Assembly (NCBI GenBank): GCA_020310875.1
Contig: CM035417.1
Coordinates: 92,218,712 to 92,282,711, forward strand
Reading direction: 5' to 3'
Source of the DNA: Ceratopteris richardii
Taxonomy: Eukaryota > Streptophyta > Polypodiopsida > Polypodiales > Pteridaceae
DNA: 64,000 nt
The notes beneath the pieces were generated by a model. The model searched no databases, was not told the origin of the DNA, and was given only the letters and a program-made list of their open reading frames with translations. Position numbers and translations under genes: made by a program. Positions within the stretch are counted from its first letter, which is position 1; each line of letters begins with the position of its first letter. Shown one piece after another: positions 33,666-43,476 of this stretch.

Positions 33666-35361
33666 AAGCATTGAGACTCTAAGAAATTCACGAATGGAGC
33701 TCAATTGCTTGCAAAAATCATCTAGCATGTATTAGGAATACATGACAATGCACAAATGTTAAGAGAGGTAATGACTAGAGTGAAGAGCCCTAGGAAAAAG
33801 ACAACAATGAAGAAGGTTAGCAAAAAGAGAAGAGAAATAGTTTTAAAGATAGAAAAATGGAACCAAGGAAGTTAGACTTAGAAGTTGAAGAATCTATAGA
33901 GGAGAAGATGAAGTTAGCAAAAAACAAATATAAGCTAATAAGGAGCCTCACCCTACTCAAAAGAGTACAAAATAAGTATAGTCATATCTGATGCAAGACA
34001 ATGACAAGAGAGCTGCTTATGATGCTCAACATCAAAAAATGCAAGAGGATTATTTTAATAAGGCAACTAATTGGACTCAAGAAGAAATGGAACATTATGA
34101 AGATTTACATGAGAAAATGATGATGCCAAGACAAAATTAGTCTTCATAAAAAAAAAGCATCCTTATTAGATTATTTTGAAGAACTTTAGAGACCTTGAGA
34201 GAAGAGAACTACTATGGTAGTAGTAGTGAAGAGGAAAAAGAAAGAATTAAAACTTAACACGAAAGTAAGACAAAGCAAGAAGAAGCTATAAGTTGGAGAA
34301 GGAACACATGTAGAAGATATAGAAAGAGGATCTACTTGGATCCATAGATTGGAGGCAAATGTTGAAGATGAGGAGTTAAGACATCAAGTGGCAATAGTCC
34401 AAAACAAAGAAAGCTTTGACATAGAGATAGACAGTGTTATGGAAGGATTCGTATTACAAGGTTTAAAATTGTCAAACGTTAATACTCCTAGTAAGCAAGT
34501 GGGAGTTCAACTTAAAAGCATAGAAGGATTGGTAAAAATAGTGGAACAAGAAAGAGAAGATGATCACATGGAAATCAAAGTTGTAGAGGGACTAAGATGA
34601 TCATATGGAAATCAAAGCTATAGAGGGAGTAACTCTAGTAAAAGAAGAAAAACCCAATGAAGGAACAGAGAGCATTATTATAATAGTGGAAGTAGATATA
34701 ATTAAAGACAAAATAGTTGGAAGAGGAAGAAAAGAAAGAATTTCAACATATTATAGTGGAACATTTCTAGGACATTCTGGATGATATTCAAAAGGATAAC
34801 AAAATCAACGATGTGGAAACGAAGGAGATTTTAGACTTGGAGAAAGAACATGAAAGAAGGGACATTAGAAGATAATCAAGAAAATAATCATGACCATGAA
34901 GAACCTAAGGATGATAAGAAGAAAGGAAAACAAGAAGAAGAGCATCCAGAAGAACAAATTATTTTAGAATCCGAGAAGGAGAATGAAGAGGAAGTTGAAT
35001 ATAAATATAGAAGTAAATAAATAGGAGAGAGCTCTAGAGCTAGCCATGTTTCCCAAAGATATAAGAGAAAGAGGTGAAATAGTAACAAATTAAAAGATTT
35101 AGATCTTCAAGCAAAAACATCATATTATCACGTATAGAAACCCAAAAGAAGTTCATCAAAGGTGAGCGTATTATTGAAGATCATAGAATAGAGAAAAGTA
35201 GACTGGTAGGAGAACTCAGAGAGCAACATAGAATAACTAAAACCTATCAAGTAAATGTCATCAAATTGAAAACAGGTGTGGTGCAAACAAAAAATAGAAT
35301 CATATTTTTTGGAAGAGAAATGTGAATAATAGAGTACATTCAAACACTATAATAGGCCATT
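33666..35361 (+). other. Unclassified purine-rich remnants
   Basis: Plus-strand sequence rich in GAA/AGA codons with short broken frames (e.g. 34349-34600, acidic) that may be old retrotransposon coding DNA. No motif was recognised. Confidence 0.35.
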
Positions 35362-36348
35362 AACCATATCTGTATGTTGGTTGTTGAGGATAAGATGGAC
35401 GGTACCAATTACCCATTATGGGCTTATATCATGCATCATGTATGTATTGGTTGTAAAAGGACTGTGGAATATTGTGAAGGGTATTGAAAAACATCCTATT
35501 ACACCTAGAAACACAGTTGTTGAAGATGATGCAAACGGTGTTGAAGATGGTGATATTCTTCAGGTTCCTATTTGTGTTATCATTCGTACTAACCTACTGT
35601 AGAGAAAACTCATTGGGATTGCAGAGATGCTCAAGCACATGCATTGATAGCCTTGTTTATCAAACGTGCCATTATTCCTCACATTCTCTCTTCCAGAATA
35701 GCTAAGGATGCTTGGGATACACTTACCACTTTATACTAGGCTAGGAATGAGGCTCGCATTGCTTACCTCCAAAAATAGTCGAAGATTGAGCACATGAATG
35801 AAGGAGATTCCATGGACAGTTTTTTGACAAAGATCAAAGATTTAAAGGAACATATGATTTTTGTTGATCAAGTCTTGCTTGACAGTTCACTTGTGCAGAC
35901 TTTTTTGAATGGTTTTCACGATTCATATCAAAGTTCCACTTCTATTCTTCGTTTGATGATGAAAGGCAATCTAAATGCCTTAACATTTGAGGAGTTAGCC
36001 TCTGTTATGTTGGAGGAAGATCAGTCTAGGCAGAACAAGTCCATTATGCGTGTTGCATATCAAGCTTTCCTGGCTATTCAAAAGGGCAAAGGGCAATGGA
36101 GCTCTTCTACTAGTAAGTAGTAATCTTCTTATTCTGCACAATCAAAGAAAGATGACCGAGATGAGAAGAAAACAGAAAAGTAAAAATTGTTTTGGAAATA
36201 CTCTAAAGGAAATGATCATGTCATAAATAGCTATCCAAAAATTGCTGCTAAGGAGGCAAGGAAGAAGGAGGCTGGAATTGTTGATGAAGAGGCCTCGACA
36301 CCCAAAATAGAGTGTGCTAATCTTGTGCAAAATGAAGAATTAGAATTT
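35362..36348 (+). pseudogene. Copia F Gag
   Basis: Broken frames give VVEDKMDGTNYPLWAYIM, homologous to copia A Gag (IEDKLDDTNCPLWAYMM). Then in 35794-36120 come MNEGDSMDSFLTKIKDLKEH and LTFEELASVMLEEDQSRQNK. The knuckle region reads FWKYSKGNDHVINSYP, with both zinc Cys lost (relative D has FCKYCKANDH). It ends at QNEELE, where D begins. Confidence 0.75.
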
Positions 36349-36578
36349 TGTTGGAGTTGGAGGTCTGTGGAAGCACATGAACAACACAAGGCAAAAGAGG
36401 AAGCTTGGAGCACAACACACAATATTGAATGTATTACCACTAGAATGTACAAAGATAAGTAACCCATTAGGGCTATAGGCATATATACAAACCAGGGGAA
36501 AAAAACTCTTAAAGAGGGAAAAATATGCGCTAACAATCCTAGTGTGTTCACACACATCACTATCAAAATATATCAAGA
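36349..36578 (-). repeat. Copia D 3' LTR
   Basis: A 230-bp LTR starts TGTTGGAG and ends ATATCAAGA on the + strand. It is homologous to 49532-49762. AAATCCCCCCTAG follows it, the reverse of a polypurine tract. Confidence 0.82.
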
Positions 36579-37000
36579 AATCCCCCCTAGAAGTGATGCG
36601 GTGAACAAGGAGCTGGCACTCATGTATAAGGAAGTGCCAAGCTATGTGGAATCAATCCACAAAAGGAAGTAAGCTGAAAGCTTTGCGGAAAGCTTCAAAC
36701 TTCTCCCTAGGCAGATTATTCATGAAAAGGTTTGCAATGTTCTCCTGCATGGGCACATAGGCTAAGCTGATCTCACGAGCAGAGAACCTCTCCCTAACAT
36801 AATGATAATGCACCTCAATGTGCTTAGTGCAAGCATGGAACACAAGGTTCCTTGCAAACTGCCAATGCGCTCTAACTGTGAGTGAAGATGGTGGTGGCAA
36901 AAGACTAACCAACACCCAAATCAGCCATAGGGCGTCTATGCAACACACACTCAATAGTCGCTTTGAAAGCTTCCCTATACTCAGCCTGACAACTGTAAGT
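36579..37000 (-). pseudogene. Copia D RNase H remnant
   Basis: The minus-strand frame 36954-36652 holds HYVRERFSAREISLAYVP, the C-terminal signature of copia RNase H, and ends FRKAFSLLPFVD. Upstream parts are broken. Confidence 0.7.
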
Positions 37001-37244
37001 GGCTAGAGTAGGCTGCTTCTTATGCAACCAAGATATGCATGAGCTACCAAGCATGAAGCAAAAACCAATGGTGGACACATGAGTGTCATAGCAACAAGCC
37101 TAGTAAGAGTCAAAAAAAGCATGTAAATCTTGTGGTAGTGATCCCCCCTTGGGATAAAACAATCCAAGTAGTCGGGAACCACTTAAGTAGCAAAATATAT
37201 GCTTAAGTGTCTCCCAATGCTTGACACATCGGCAATGCATGAAT

Positions 37245-37800
37245 TTGCTCATTTGTGATACAACAAACTGAATATCTGGTTGCGTAATGCATAAGTAAAC
37301 AAAGCATCCAATAGCCTCTTGATGGAGAACAACATCAAATGCATCTCGAGCATCATGAAGACTGAATCATAAACCTGTCTCCATAGGAGTGGCAATAGGT
37401 TAATAGTCTTCAAGGCCAAAATGCTGCAATAATGTGTCAATATATTTTGTTTGACAGAACATTATTCCACCATCAACTTGCATAAATTGAATGCCCAAAT
37501 AATGATGCAAATGCCCCAAATTAGACATCTCAAATGAGGCATGCAAATCATCCTTAAAATCAGCAATATGATTCTCATGAGGACTAGTGAGAAACATGTC
37601 ATCAGCATACACAACAATGATCAAAAGTACATCATTAGCATGCTTAACATATAAGGTGCTTTTAGTTGAACTTTTCTCCAAACCATGCAATCAGATAGGC
37701 ATGTATCTTCTCATAGAAAGCATGTGGTGCTTGCTTTAAACCATATAATGCCGTCTTTAACATGCCCACTTGGTTTTCATGCCTTTTCTGAACAAAGCCA
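37245..37800 (-). pseudogene. Copia D reverse transcriptase remnant
   Basis: The frame 37690-37400 has VVYADDMFLTS (YADD in place of YVDD), DLHASFEMSNLGHLHHYLGIQFM and FCQTKYIDTLLQHFGLED. Adjacent pieces give the [12 protein letters not shown] start near 37745 and the post-RT region near 37280. It is frameshifted and inactive. Confidence 0.75.
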
Positions 37801-38540
37801 CGGGGCTGAAAAACATACATTTCTTCATGCAAGTCACCATTCAGAAACTAGATGCATCAATAGGATAGAAATCTGATGCAAAAGAGGCACTATGAGAGCC
37901 TAAATGAGTACAGTATGATAGAGGTGCATCTAATTTGTTATCATCCAAATTCTGCACCAGCCATTTTGGCATAGTTTTTACCTCCTCAATATCAGCTCTC
38001 TAATCAACAAATGCATCATATAAATCTACATAAAAAATAGAATGATCTACATCATCACATGAAACCTATAAAGGCTGAGAAGTTGCCTCATTCGGACTAG
38101 CACTAGATTGTCCACCTATAAAAAGAGGCAACAAAGTATCATACATGACTTTGGAGCTAATAGATGTCTCTTTCATACATGAAAGTAAAAGTTGAATAGC
38201 ATCTTCCATTAAAAAAAAACATCATGACTAACCAAAATGCATTTAGTCTATGGATGATATGGACGATAGCCTTTGTTTTCAGAACTGTACCGAACAAAAA
38301 TAAATTTTACTGCTTTATCATCCAATTTCTTGTGATGTTGTTCAGGCACTAGTGCATATGCTAGACAACCAAAAACACGTAGATGAGCAACAGATGGCTT
38401 GTGACCATGGCAAGCATCATATGGAGTGATAGACTACAGTGCTTTAGTGGGACATTTGTTAAGTACATATGCTGCACACATCACAGCTTCAATCCTGAAA
38501 CTATCTAGTAAATCCTAAATCTTGACCATACACCTCAGCA
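37801..38540 (-). pseudogene. Copia D integrase C-terminal remnant
   Basis: Broken minus-strand translation gives LRVFGCLAYALVPEQHHKKLDDKAV-type residues near 38300-38390 and CAAYVLNKCPTKAL near 38450-38480, matching copia A at about 20030-20230. Homology stops abruptly at about 38540, where the SINE-like insert begins. Confidence 0.65.
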
Positions 38541-38951
38541 TCACCATGAGTGACCTATTCTTGTGGTATTCTCTGTTCTCTATTCCCGATTCCGATTCTG
38601 TCTCCGTCTTCATCTTTGTCTTCATCTCCGGTTCTGGTTCTTGTTTCTGTTCTTGTTCCAGAACCAAAACCTACGTTTACACCTACGTTTGCTCCTACAT
38701 TTGCACCTACGTTTACTCCTTTGGCTTACTCCAAGGCTTCGACTAAGGCAAAGAACTTAGGCAATAACTTAGGCAATACATTGGAAACATTGGCACCCAA
38801 GGCTCCCTTGGCGACCATTGGCAGCCGTTGGCTACGTGTGAGGCAATTTTAACTTTGAGTGGCAATAGAGTGGTTTAGATTCCCTAAGGTAGGAGGATTT
38901 GAACCCACAACCTCCTACTTTCAAGGAAGTACTTTTACCACTATACTCTCC
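38541..38951 (-). mobile_element. tRNA-related SINE-like insertion
   Basis: On the minus strand the head reads GGAGAGTATAGTGGTAAAAG, with a box A-like TAGTGGTAAAAG (+ 38932-38943) and a perfect box B GGTTCAAATCC (+ 38895-38905). The anticodon-like stem/loop lies between them. The acceptor ends do not pair, so it is tRNA-derived rather than a tRNA gene. The head recalls plant Au-type SINEs. The body continues to about 38541 with short GAACAAGAACAGAAAC-type repeats. No target duplication is visible because the flanks are inverted copia pieces. Confidence 0.5.
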
Positions 38952-39191
38952 ATTCTGATCGAGGGGGGGAATATATGTCTTCTGACTTTAATGTGTTTGT
39001 GGCTGAACATGGGATAAAACATCAGTGTACAGTGCCATATGCACCTCAATAGAATGGAGTTGCTGAATGAGAGAACATGTCACTCATGGAGATGGCGAGG
39101 TGTATGGTCAACAGTTAGGCTTTACCACATAGCTTTTGGCTTGAGGTTGTCATGTGTGCAGCATATGTACTTAACAAGTGTCCCACTAAAG
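38949..39191 (+). pseudogene. Inverted family A integrase fragment
   Basis: The plus-strand frame gives EYMSSDFNVFVAEHGIKHQ, then TVPYAPQ, a stop, NGVAE (integrase Glu), a stop and ENMSLMEMARCM, then AAYVLNKCPTK. It is the same family as A/D but opposite in strand to neighbouring D, with which it overlaps for about 110 bp, forming an inverted repeat across the SINE-like insert. It ends at 39191, exactly where the LTR of E starts. Confidence 0.75.
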
Positions 39192-40177
39192 TGAAAGAAA
39201 CTTGGAGAAGCTTGTAGAAGGTAGAAAAGTGTGTTTTGAAGCGACAAAGTTTGGTCTAGCCAACCGGCACAAGACCAACCCTTAAAACAGATAGGTTCGA
39301 GGGTCGACTAACTCAAAAACTTACTATCTATGGAAGAGACAATGAACTTCAAATGCCCATAGCAACCATTGTGATTACAATTAGAAAGAATCCTTTTATG
39401 GGAGTGATAAACATAAAGTTGAGTGTATAGAATGCACAAAAGTATAAGGAATAAGCAAAATATGCTATAGGAATGAATGAGACGTTCACCGGTGGTACTT
39501 CCTATCTTTTAGGAACACGTAGAGATTGACCCCGAGACAGACAAACTCAGAGTTCTCCCAATCTGCTAAACCAAATGCAATGAAAATTTATATACATAAA
39601 CTAGACACTAATTCATTCCAATGAGCCATGTTGCACTAAATTTAGAGCTCTGGAGAGAGAGAGAGAAGCAACCTCTGCACGATTACTATTGGCGAAGAAG
39701 ATGATGCAGAGAATTGAAGGAGCAATACAATGATGGTCACAAGTGTATGTATATTGCTTCCATGTATTGTACAAGTGATTTCAAGTCTTTATATAGACTC
39801 TAGGAGTATTCCACGACTTCTAAAAGTGGAGTTTGAATTCAAATGAAGGCGGGAATGGTTGTTGGAGGGAATCAATTCACTTTCCTACAATATAGGAAAA
39901 GTGAAGATCTAGTTTGATCTACTTTTAGGTGATTGATTGCTTGATTGAATGCAACTTCAACGACCACAAATTCGTGGGATTTGGGCTCTATCTTTCTACC
40001 TTTATATGTGTAAAGCTCAAGGCTTTTACAATGGTAAATGAACCATCAAAAATCTCTCAAAAAATAGAATAAATGAGCATAAGAAAAAGAACTCTCCAAC
40101 GGATATTCTTTCGACTCGATAGCCTTTGATGTAGATCAAATCCACCTCAAGCATAGTGTAAGCTTGATGTTCCATCA
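39192..40177 (-). repeat. Copia E 3' LTR
   Basis: On the minus strand it starts TGATGGAACATC and ends GTTTCTTTCA. The right edge is set by the adjoining purine tract and the left edge by the end of homology of the family A fragment at 39191. No second copy is available. Confidence 0.65.
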
Positions 40178-40191
40178 GCTCCCCCTCAAGC
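40178..40191 (-). other. Copia E polypurine tract
   Basis: The minus strand reads GCTTGAGGGGGAGC before TGATGG, a typical copia tract. Confidence 0.8.
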
Positions 40192-40209
40192 TAAAGTATG
40201 CTTGAGCCT

Positions 40210-40899
40210 TCATTCTTTGATAGGTTGAATACTTGCCATAGCTTTGAATCTACAAAGCTTTATTCCATCAAGTGCCTTTGTCATCATATCTGCTACTTGC
40301 TTTTCAGTTGGAACAAAAGAAATGTCAATCTCCTTTGCCATGATCTTCTCCCTGATGAAGTGGTAATGGACTTCTATGTGCTTGGTTCTCGCATGGAAAA
40401 TATGATTTTCCGCTAGATGCATGGAACTTACATTATCTCCAAATATGTGAGGTTTGGAACTCACAAGTCCCAAATCTGTATACAATGCTTTTAACCATAT
40501 TGCCTCTTGAGTTGCTATGGTCAAGCCTCCATACTCTGCTTCAGTTGAGGATAAAGTAACTGTACTTTTTCTATCATCCTTAGCTCCTACCCAATCCGCA
40601 TCTGAATAGATTTTGATATCCAAATCTGAAGAATAAGGATAGAATATACCTTCATTGATTGTACTTTTGAGATACTTAAGTACTCTCTTAGCCGCATCCA
40701 TGTGTGGTCTTCTCGGTGAGTGCATGAACTCACTAAGCACTCCCACACTATATGACATTTCTGGCCTTGTAGGAGTAGCACATATCGAGCTACCTACCAA
40801 GCTTTGATATTCATTTAGGTCTTCAATTTTCGCACCTTCATAAACACTAAGTTTATGATTCATCTCCAAAGGTGTACTTGCAGGTTTAGTGTTCTCCAT
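40210..40899 (-). pseudogene. Copia E RNase H
   Basis: The frame runs from MENTKPASTPLEMNHKLS through MDAAKRVLKYLKST, YSDADWVGAKDDRKST and LSSTEAEYGG to HARTKHIEVHYHFIREKI. About 16 residues normally found between RKST and LSSTEAEY (STSGY...SSKKQ) are missing, a small in-frame deletion. It ends near the polypurine tract. The frame overlaps the RT frame after a frameshift near 40895. Confidence 0.82.
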
Positions 40900-41632
40900 T
40901 TTGAATCTTGAGAAGAAGATCCTGAATGTATCTTCTCTGAGTCAAATACATTCCTTCATCTGTATATATCACCTGCATACCTATGAAATATGTGAGCTCA
41001 CCTAGGTCATTGATTTTGAACTCCTCTTGCATGTGTCTCTTGATCCTTTGAATGCCATTTAGATCATCACCTGTCACAATAATATCATCCACATATACAC
41101 ATAGATAGATAACCTCATTGTGATTCCTTTTGATGAATAGAGAAGGATATGAGCTGCTAGCCTTGAACCCTTGCTCTTGAAGATATGTAACCAACCTGTA
41201 ACTCCAAGCTCTAGGAGCTTGTTTCAATCCATACAATGCTTTCTTAAGTCTGCAAACATAAGATGAATGATTGGGGTTTTCAAAACCTGGTGGTTGTGAC
41301 ATGTATACCTCTTCACTTATCCAACCATTTAAGAATGCAATTTTCACATCAAGTTGGAGGAGTCTCCAATTCCTTGCAGCAACTACACTTATCAATGTCG
41401 TGATTGTAGTCATCTTTGCAACTGGTGAGAATGTTTCCTCATAGTCTATACCATGATTTTGTGAGCATCCTTTGGCAACTAATCTTGACTTGTACCTGCA
41501 AACTCATCCATCTGAGTTTCTTCTAACTTTATATACCCATCTGCAACCAATTACCTTTTGATTTGCAACATTGGAACCAAATCCCAAGTGTCCATTTCCT
41601 TCAATGCATCTATCTCTTCTTTCATGGCCCAC
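40886..41632 (-). pseudogene. Copia E reverse transcriptase
   Basis: Main frame 41413-40886: [41 protein letters not shown] and VYVDDIIVTGDD with YVDD kept. The upstream part (KVIGCRWVYKVRRNSDG, then a TGA, then VCRYKSRLVAKG) is in the same region and reaches the junction with D protease at about 41632. One stop and a small frameshift inactivate an otherwise well-preserved domain. Confidence 0.82.
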
Positions 41633-42570
41633 AACCGAGCCAATCTTGGCTAATGTAGAAACTGATAAGGGATTCTTCTTGATCCATGGCACAAATAAAG
41701 CATCTGACAAAGTCAAAGAACTACCATTAACAGAAGTCAAAATGATCATACCAACTTCCATGACAGGATAAGAGGAGTTGTTGGTGCATGTGACAGTATT
41801 CCCTATAGGGGCAGGCTCGAATGAAGTGAAGAAACTACGGTGCGAGGTAATATGTTTGGTTGCCCCACTATGAAAATACCAAACATCTGAGTCTACTACA
41901 CATACACTGCTCATGAGAAGATGGGTCAAAACTGCAAACAATAGTAAATAAACATTGTTCATTCTACACAAGATTAGCAGACTCTGTTTTCAGTGTAGAG
42001 GCCTCTATAACAACCATTCCGGCCTCTTTCTTCCTTGCCTCTTTAGTAACCAATTTTGGATAGCTCTTAATGACATGATCATTTGCTTTACAATATTTGC
42101 AAAATAGTTTCTGCTTGTCTGATTTCTTCTCATCTTTGTCGTCCTTCTTAGAATGTGTAGCATTTGTAGATTTTTGCTTACTAGTAAATGAGCTCCATTT
42201 ACCTTTGCCCTTCTGACTAGCCAGGAAAGCTTGATCTACAACATGCATTATAGACTTTTTCTACCTAGATTGATCTTCCTGCAGTAGAACAGAAACTAAC
42301 TCTTCAAATGTTAAGGCATTTGGATTGCCTTTCATCGTCAAACAAAGAGTAGAAGCAAAACTTTGATAAGAGTCGGGAAGACCACTCAGAACAGTCTGCA
42401 CAAGTGAAGTGTCAAGAAGGACTTCATCAGCAAAAAAAAATTGCTCCTTCATATCCTTAATCTTTGTCAGAAAACTATCCATAGAATCACCTTCATTCAT
42501 GTGCTCACTCTCCAACTATTTTCGGAGGTAAGCAATACAAGCCTCATTCCTAGCCTGGTACAATGTGGTA
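41633..42570 (-). pseudogene. Copia D Gag C-terminus and protease
   Basis: Frames 42515-42261 and 42248-41964 give MNEGDSMDSFLTKIKDMKEQ, LTFEELVSVLLQEDQSR and the zinc knuckle FCKYCKANDHVIKSYP (third ligand His kept, last Cys replaced). Frame 41971-41504 gives DVWYFHSGATKHITSH, the protease with catalytic Asp changed to His, then LFVPWIKKNPLSVSTLAKIG. That frame runs across the junction into E RT without a stop. L1 interrupts Gag at 42570. Confidence 0.75.
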
Positions 42571-42784
42571 TGTTATATTCCAGAGATGTACATGCTTGGA
42601 GGAACGAGAAGTTCCTTGCTCGGGGGATAGCCAAGGCCAAAAGCCAGAGAGTTCATACGAGGTGCCTACTCATGATGGTCAGATGAGTAGAGGGGCCTTA
42701 CAGAGAACTCTAGATGGTGACTAGGCAAGGGCTATAAATAGGCTGGGAGGTGAGTCCCAGGCATGTCATTCTCGACTTCTCACA
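42571..42784 (+). repeat. L1 5' LTR
   Basis: It runs TGTTATATTCC to CTTCTCACA. A TATA box GCTATAAATAGG lies at 42731-42742, near the right end, leaving a very short R/U5. Confidence 0.95.
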
Positions 42785-42786
42785 TT

Positions 42787-42798
42787 TGGTATCAGAGC
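42787..42798 (+). other. L1 primer binding site (tRNA-iMet)
   Basis: TGGTATCAGAGC begins two bases after the LTR. Confidence 0.95.
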
Positions 42799-43079
42799 AG
42801 AAGAAGAGAGACCTTGAAGGGAGAGTAATCTTTGGCTTGCAAGAAGGGCATCTTCATCTTGATCATCCGTGAGGGGATTTGTGTGTAGCTCAGAAGGAAT
42901 GTTTGGAGACTTGCGTGGAGCTTGAAGTTCAAATAGTAGCCCTCGATCGACAAAAGAAAACGCCATGTTCGCAACTACATACCTCCGAATTAAGGCGAAC
43001 GCTCTAACCATCATGCCATATCAAGTTTGGTGTCATAATCTGCCGTTTTATTAATAAATTCTTGTAATCTCCTGCGCAC
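42799..43079 (+). other. L1 leader
   Basis: A 280-bp non-coding stretch between the primer binding site and the purine tract. Open frames here on the minus strand are short and unlike any known protein. Confidence 0.6.
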
Positions 43080-43237
43080 GGTCCACAAGAGAGAGAAAGG
43101 TAAAACAAAAGGGAGATAGAAAGAGAGGAAGAGAAATAAAGAAAGACATAAAGAGATAGAAAGAGAAAATAAGAATGAAGAGAGAGAAAGATAAAGGTAG
43201 ATAGAAAGAAAGTAAGAGTGAAGAAAAAGAAAGAGAT

Positions 43238-43288
<51 letters not shown>

Positions 43289-43476
43289 GAGACAGAGAGA
43301 GAAAGAGATAAGAAAGAGAGGTAGAGAGAAAGAGAGAAAAGAATATGAAGGAGCAAGACATGGATGAACAAAGAGGAAGAGGGAAGATTAAAATGAAGAT
43401 TAGAGAGAGAAGGAGAAGATTAGAAAGAGAGAGAAGAGTAAAGAAAGAGGAAAAAAAAGAGGGAGAAAAAGCAAGA
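43080..43476 (+). repeat. Long GA-rich polypurine tract in L1
   Basis: About 400 bp consist almost only of A and G on the + strand with very few pyrimidines. The core is (GA)n at about 43239-43310. Minus-strand Ser/Leu-rich open frames across it are low-complexity artefacts. Confidence 0.9.

Larger units (their letters stand above)
39192..41632 (-). mobile_element. Ty1/copia element E (minus strand), 5'-truncated
   Basis: A 3' LTR (39192-40177), polypurine tract (40178-40191), RNase H and RT are present, reading right to left. Everything upstream of the RT start is missing; at about 41632 it is joined to protease sequence of copia D. E is closer to B than to family A in RT and RNase H sequence. 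Confidence 0.75.

Noticed and set aside
38550..38852. Thr/Pro-rich 100-codon protein
   Set aside because: Encoded by short internal repeats of the SINE-like insert on the opposite strand; open in several frames.
38886..38951. Functional tRNA gene on the minus strand
   Set aside because: Box B is perfect, but the acceptor ends do not pair and the T stem is imperfect; it fits a tRNA-derived SINE head better.
43011..43371. Ser/Leu-rich membrane-like proteins on the minus strand
   Set aside because: Frames cross a GA-rich purine tract and are low-complexity artefacts.
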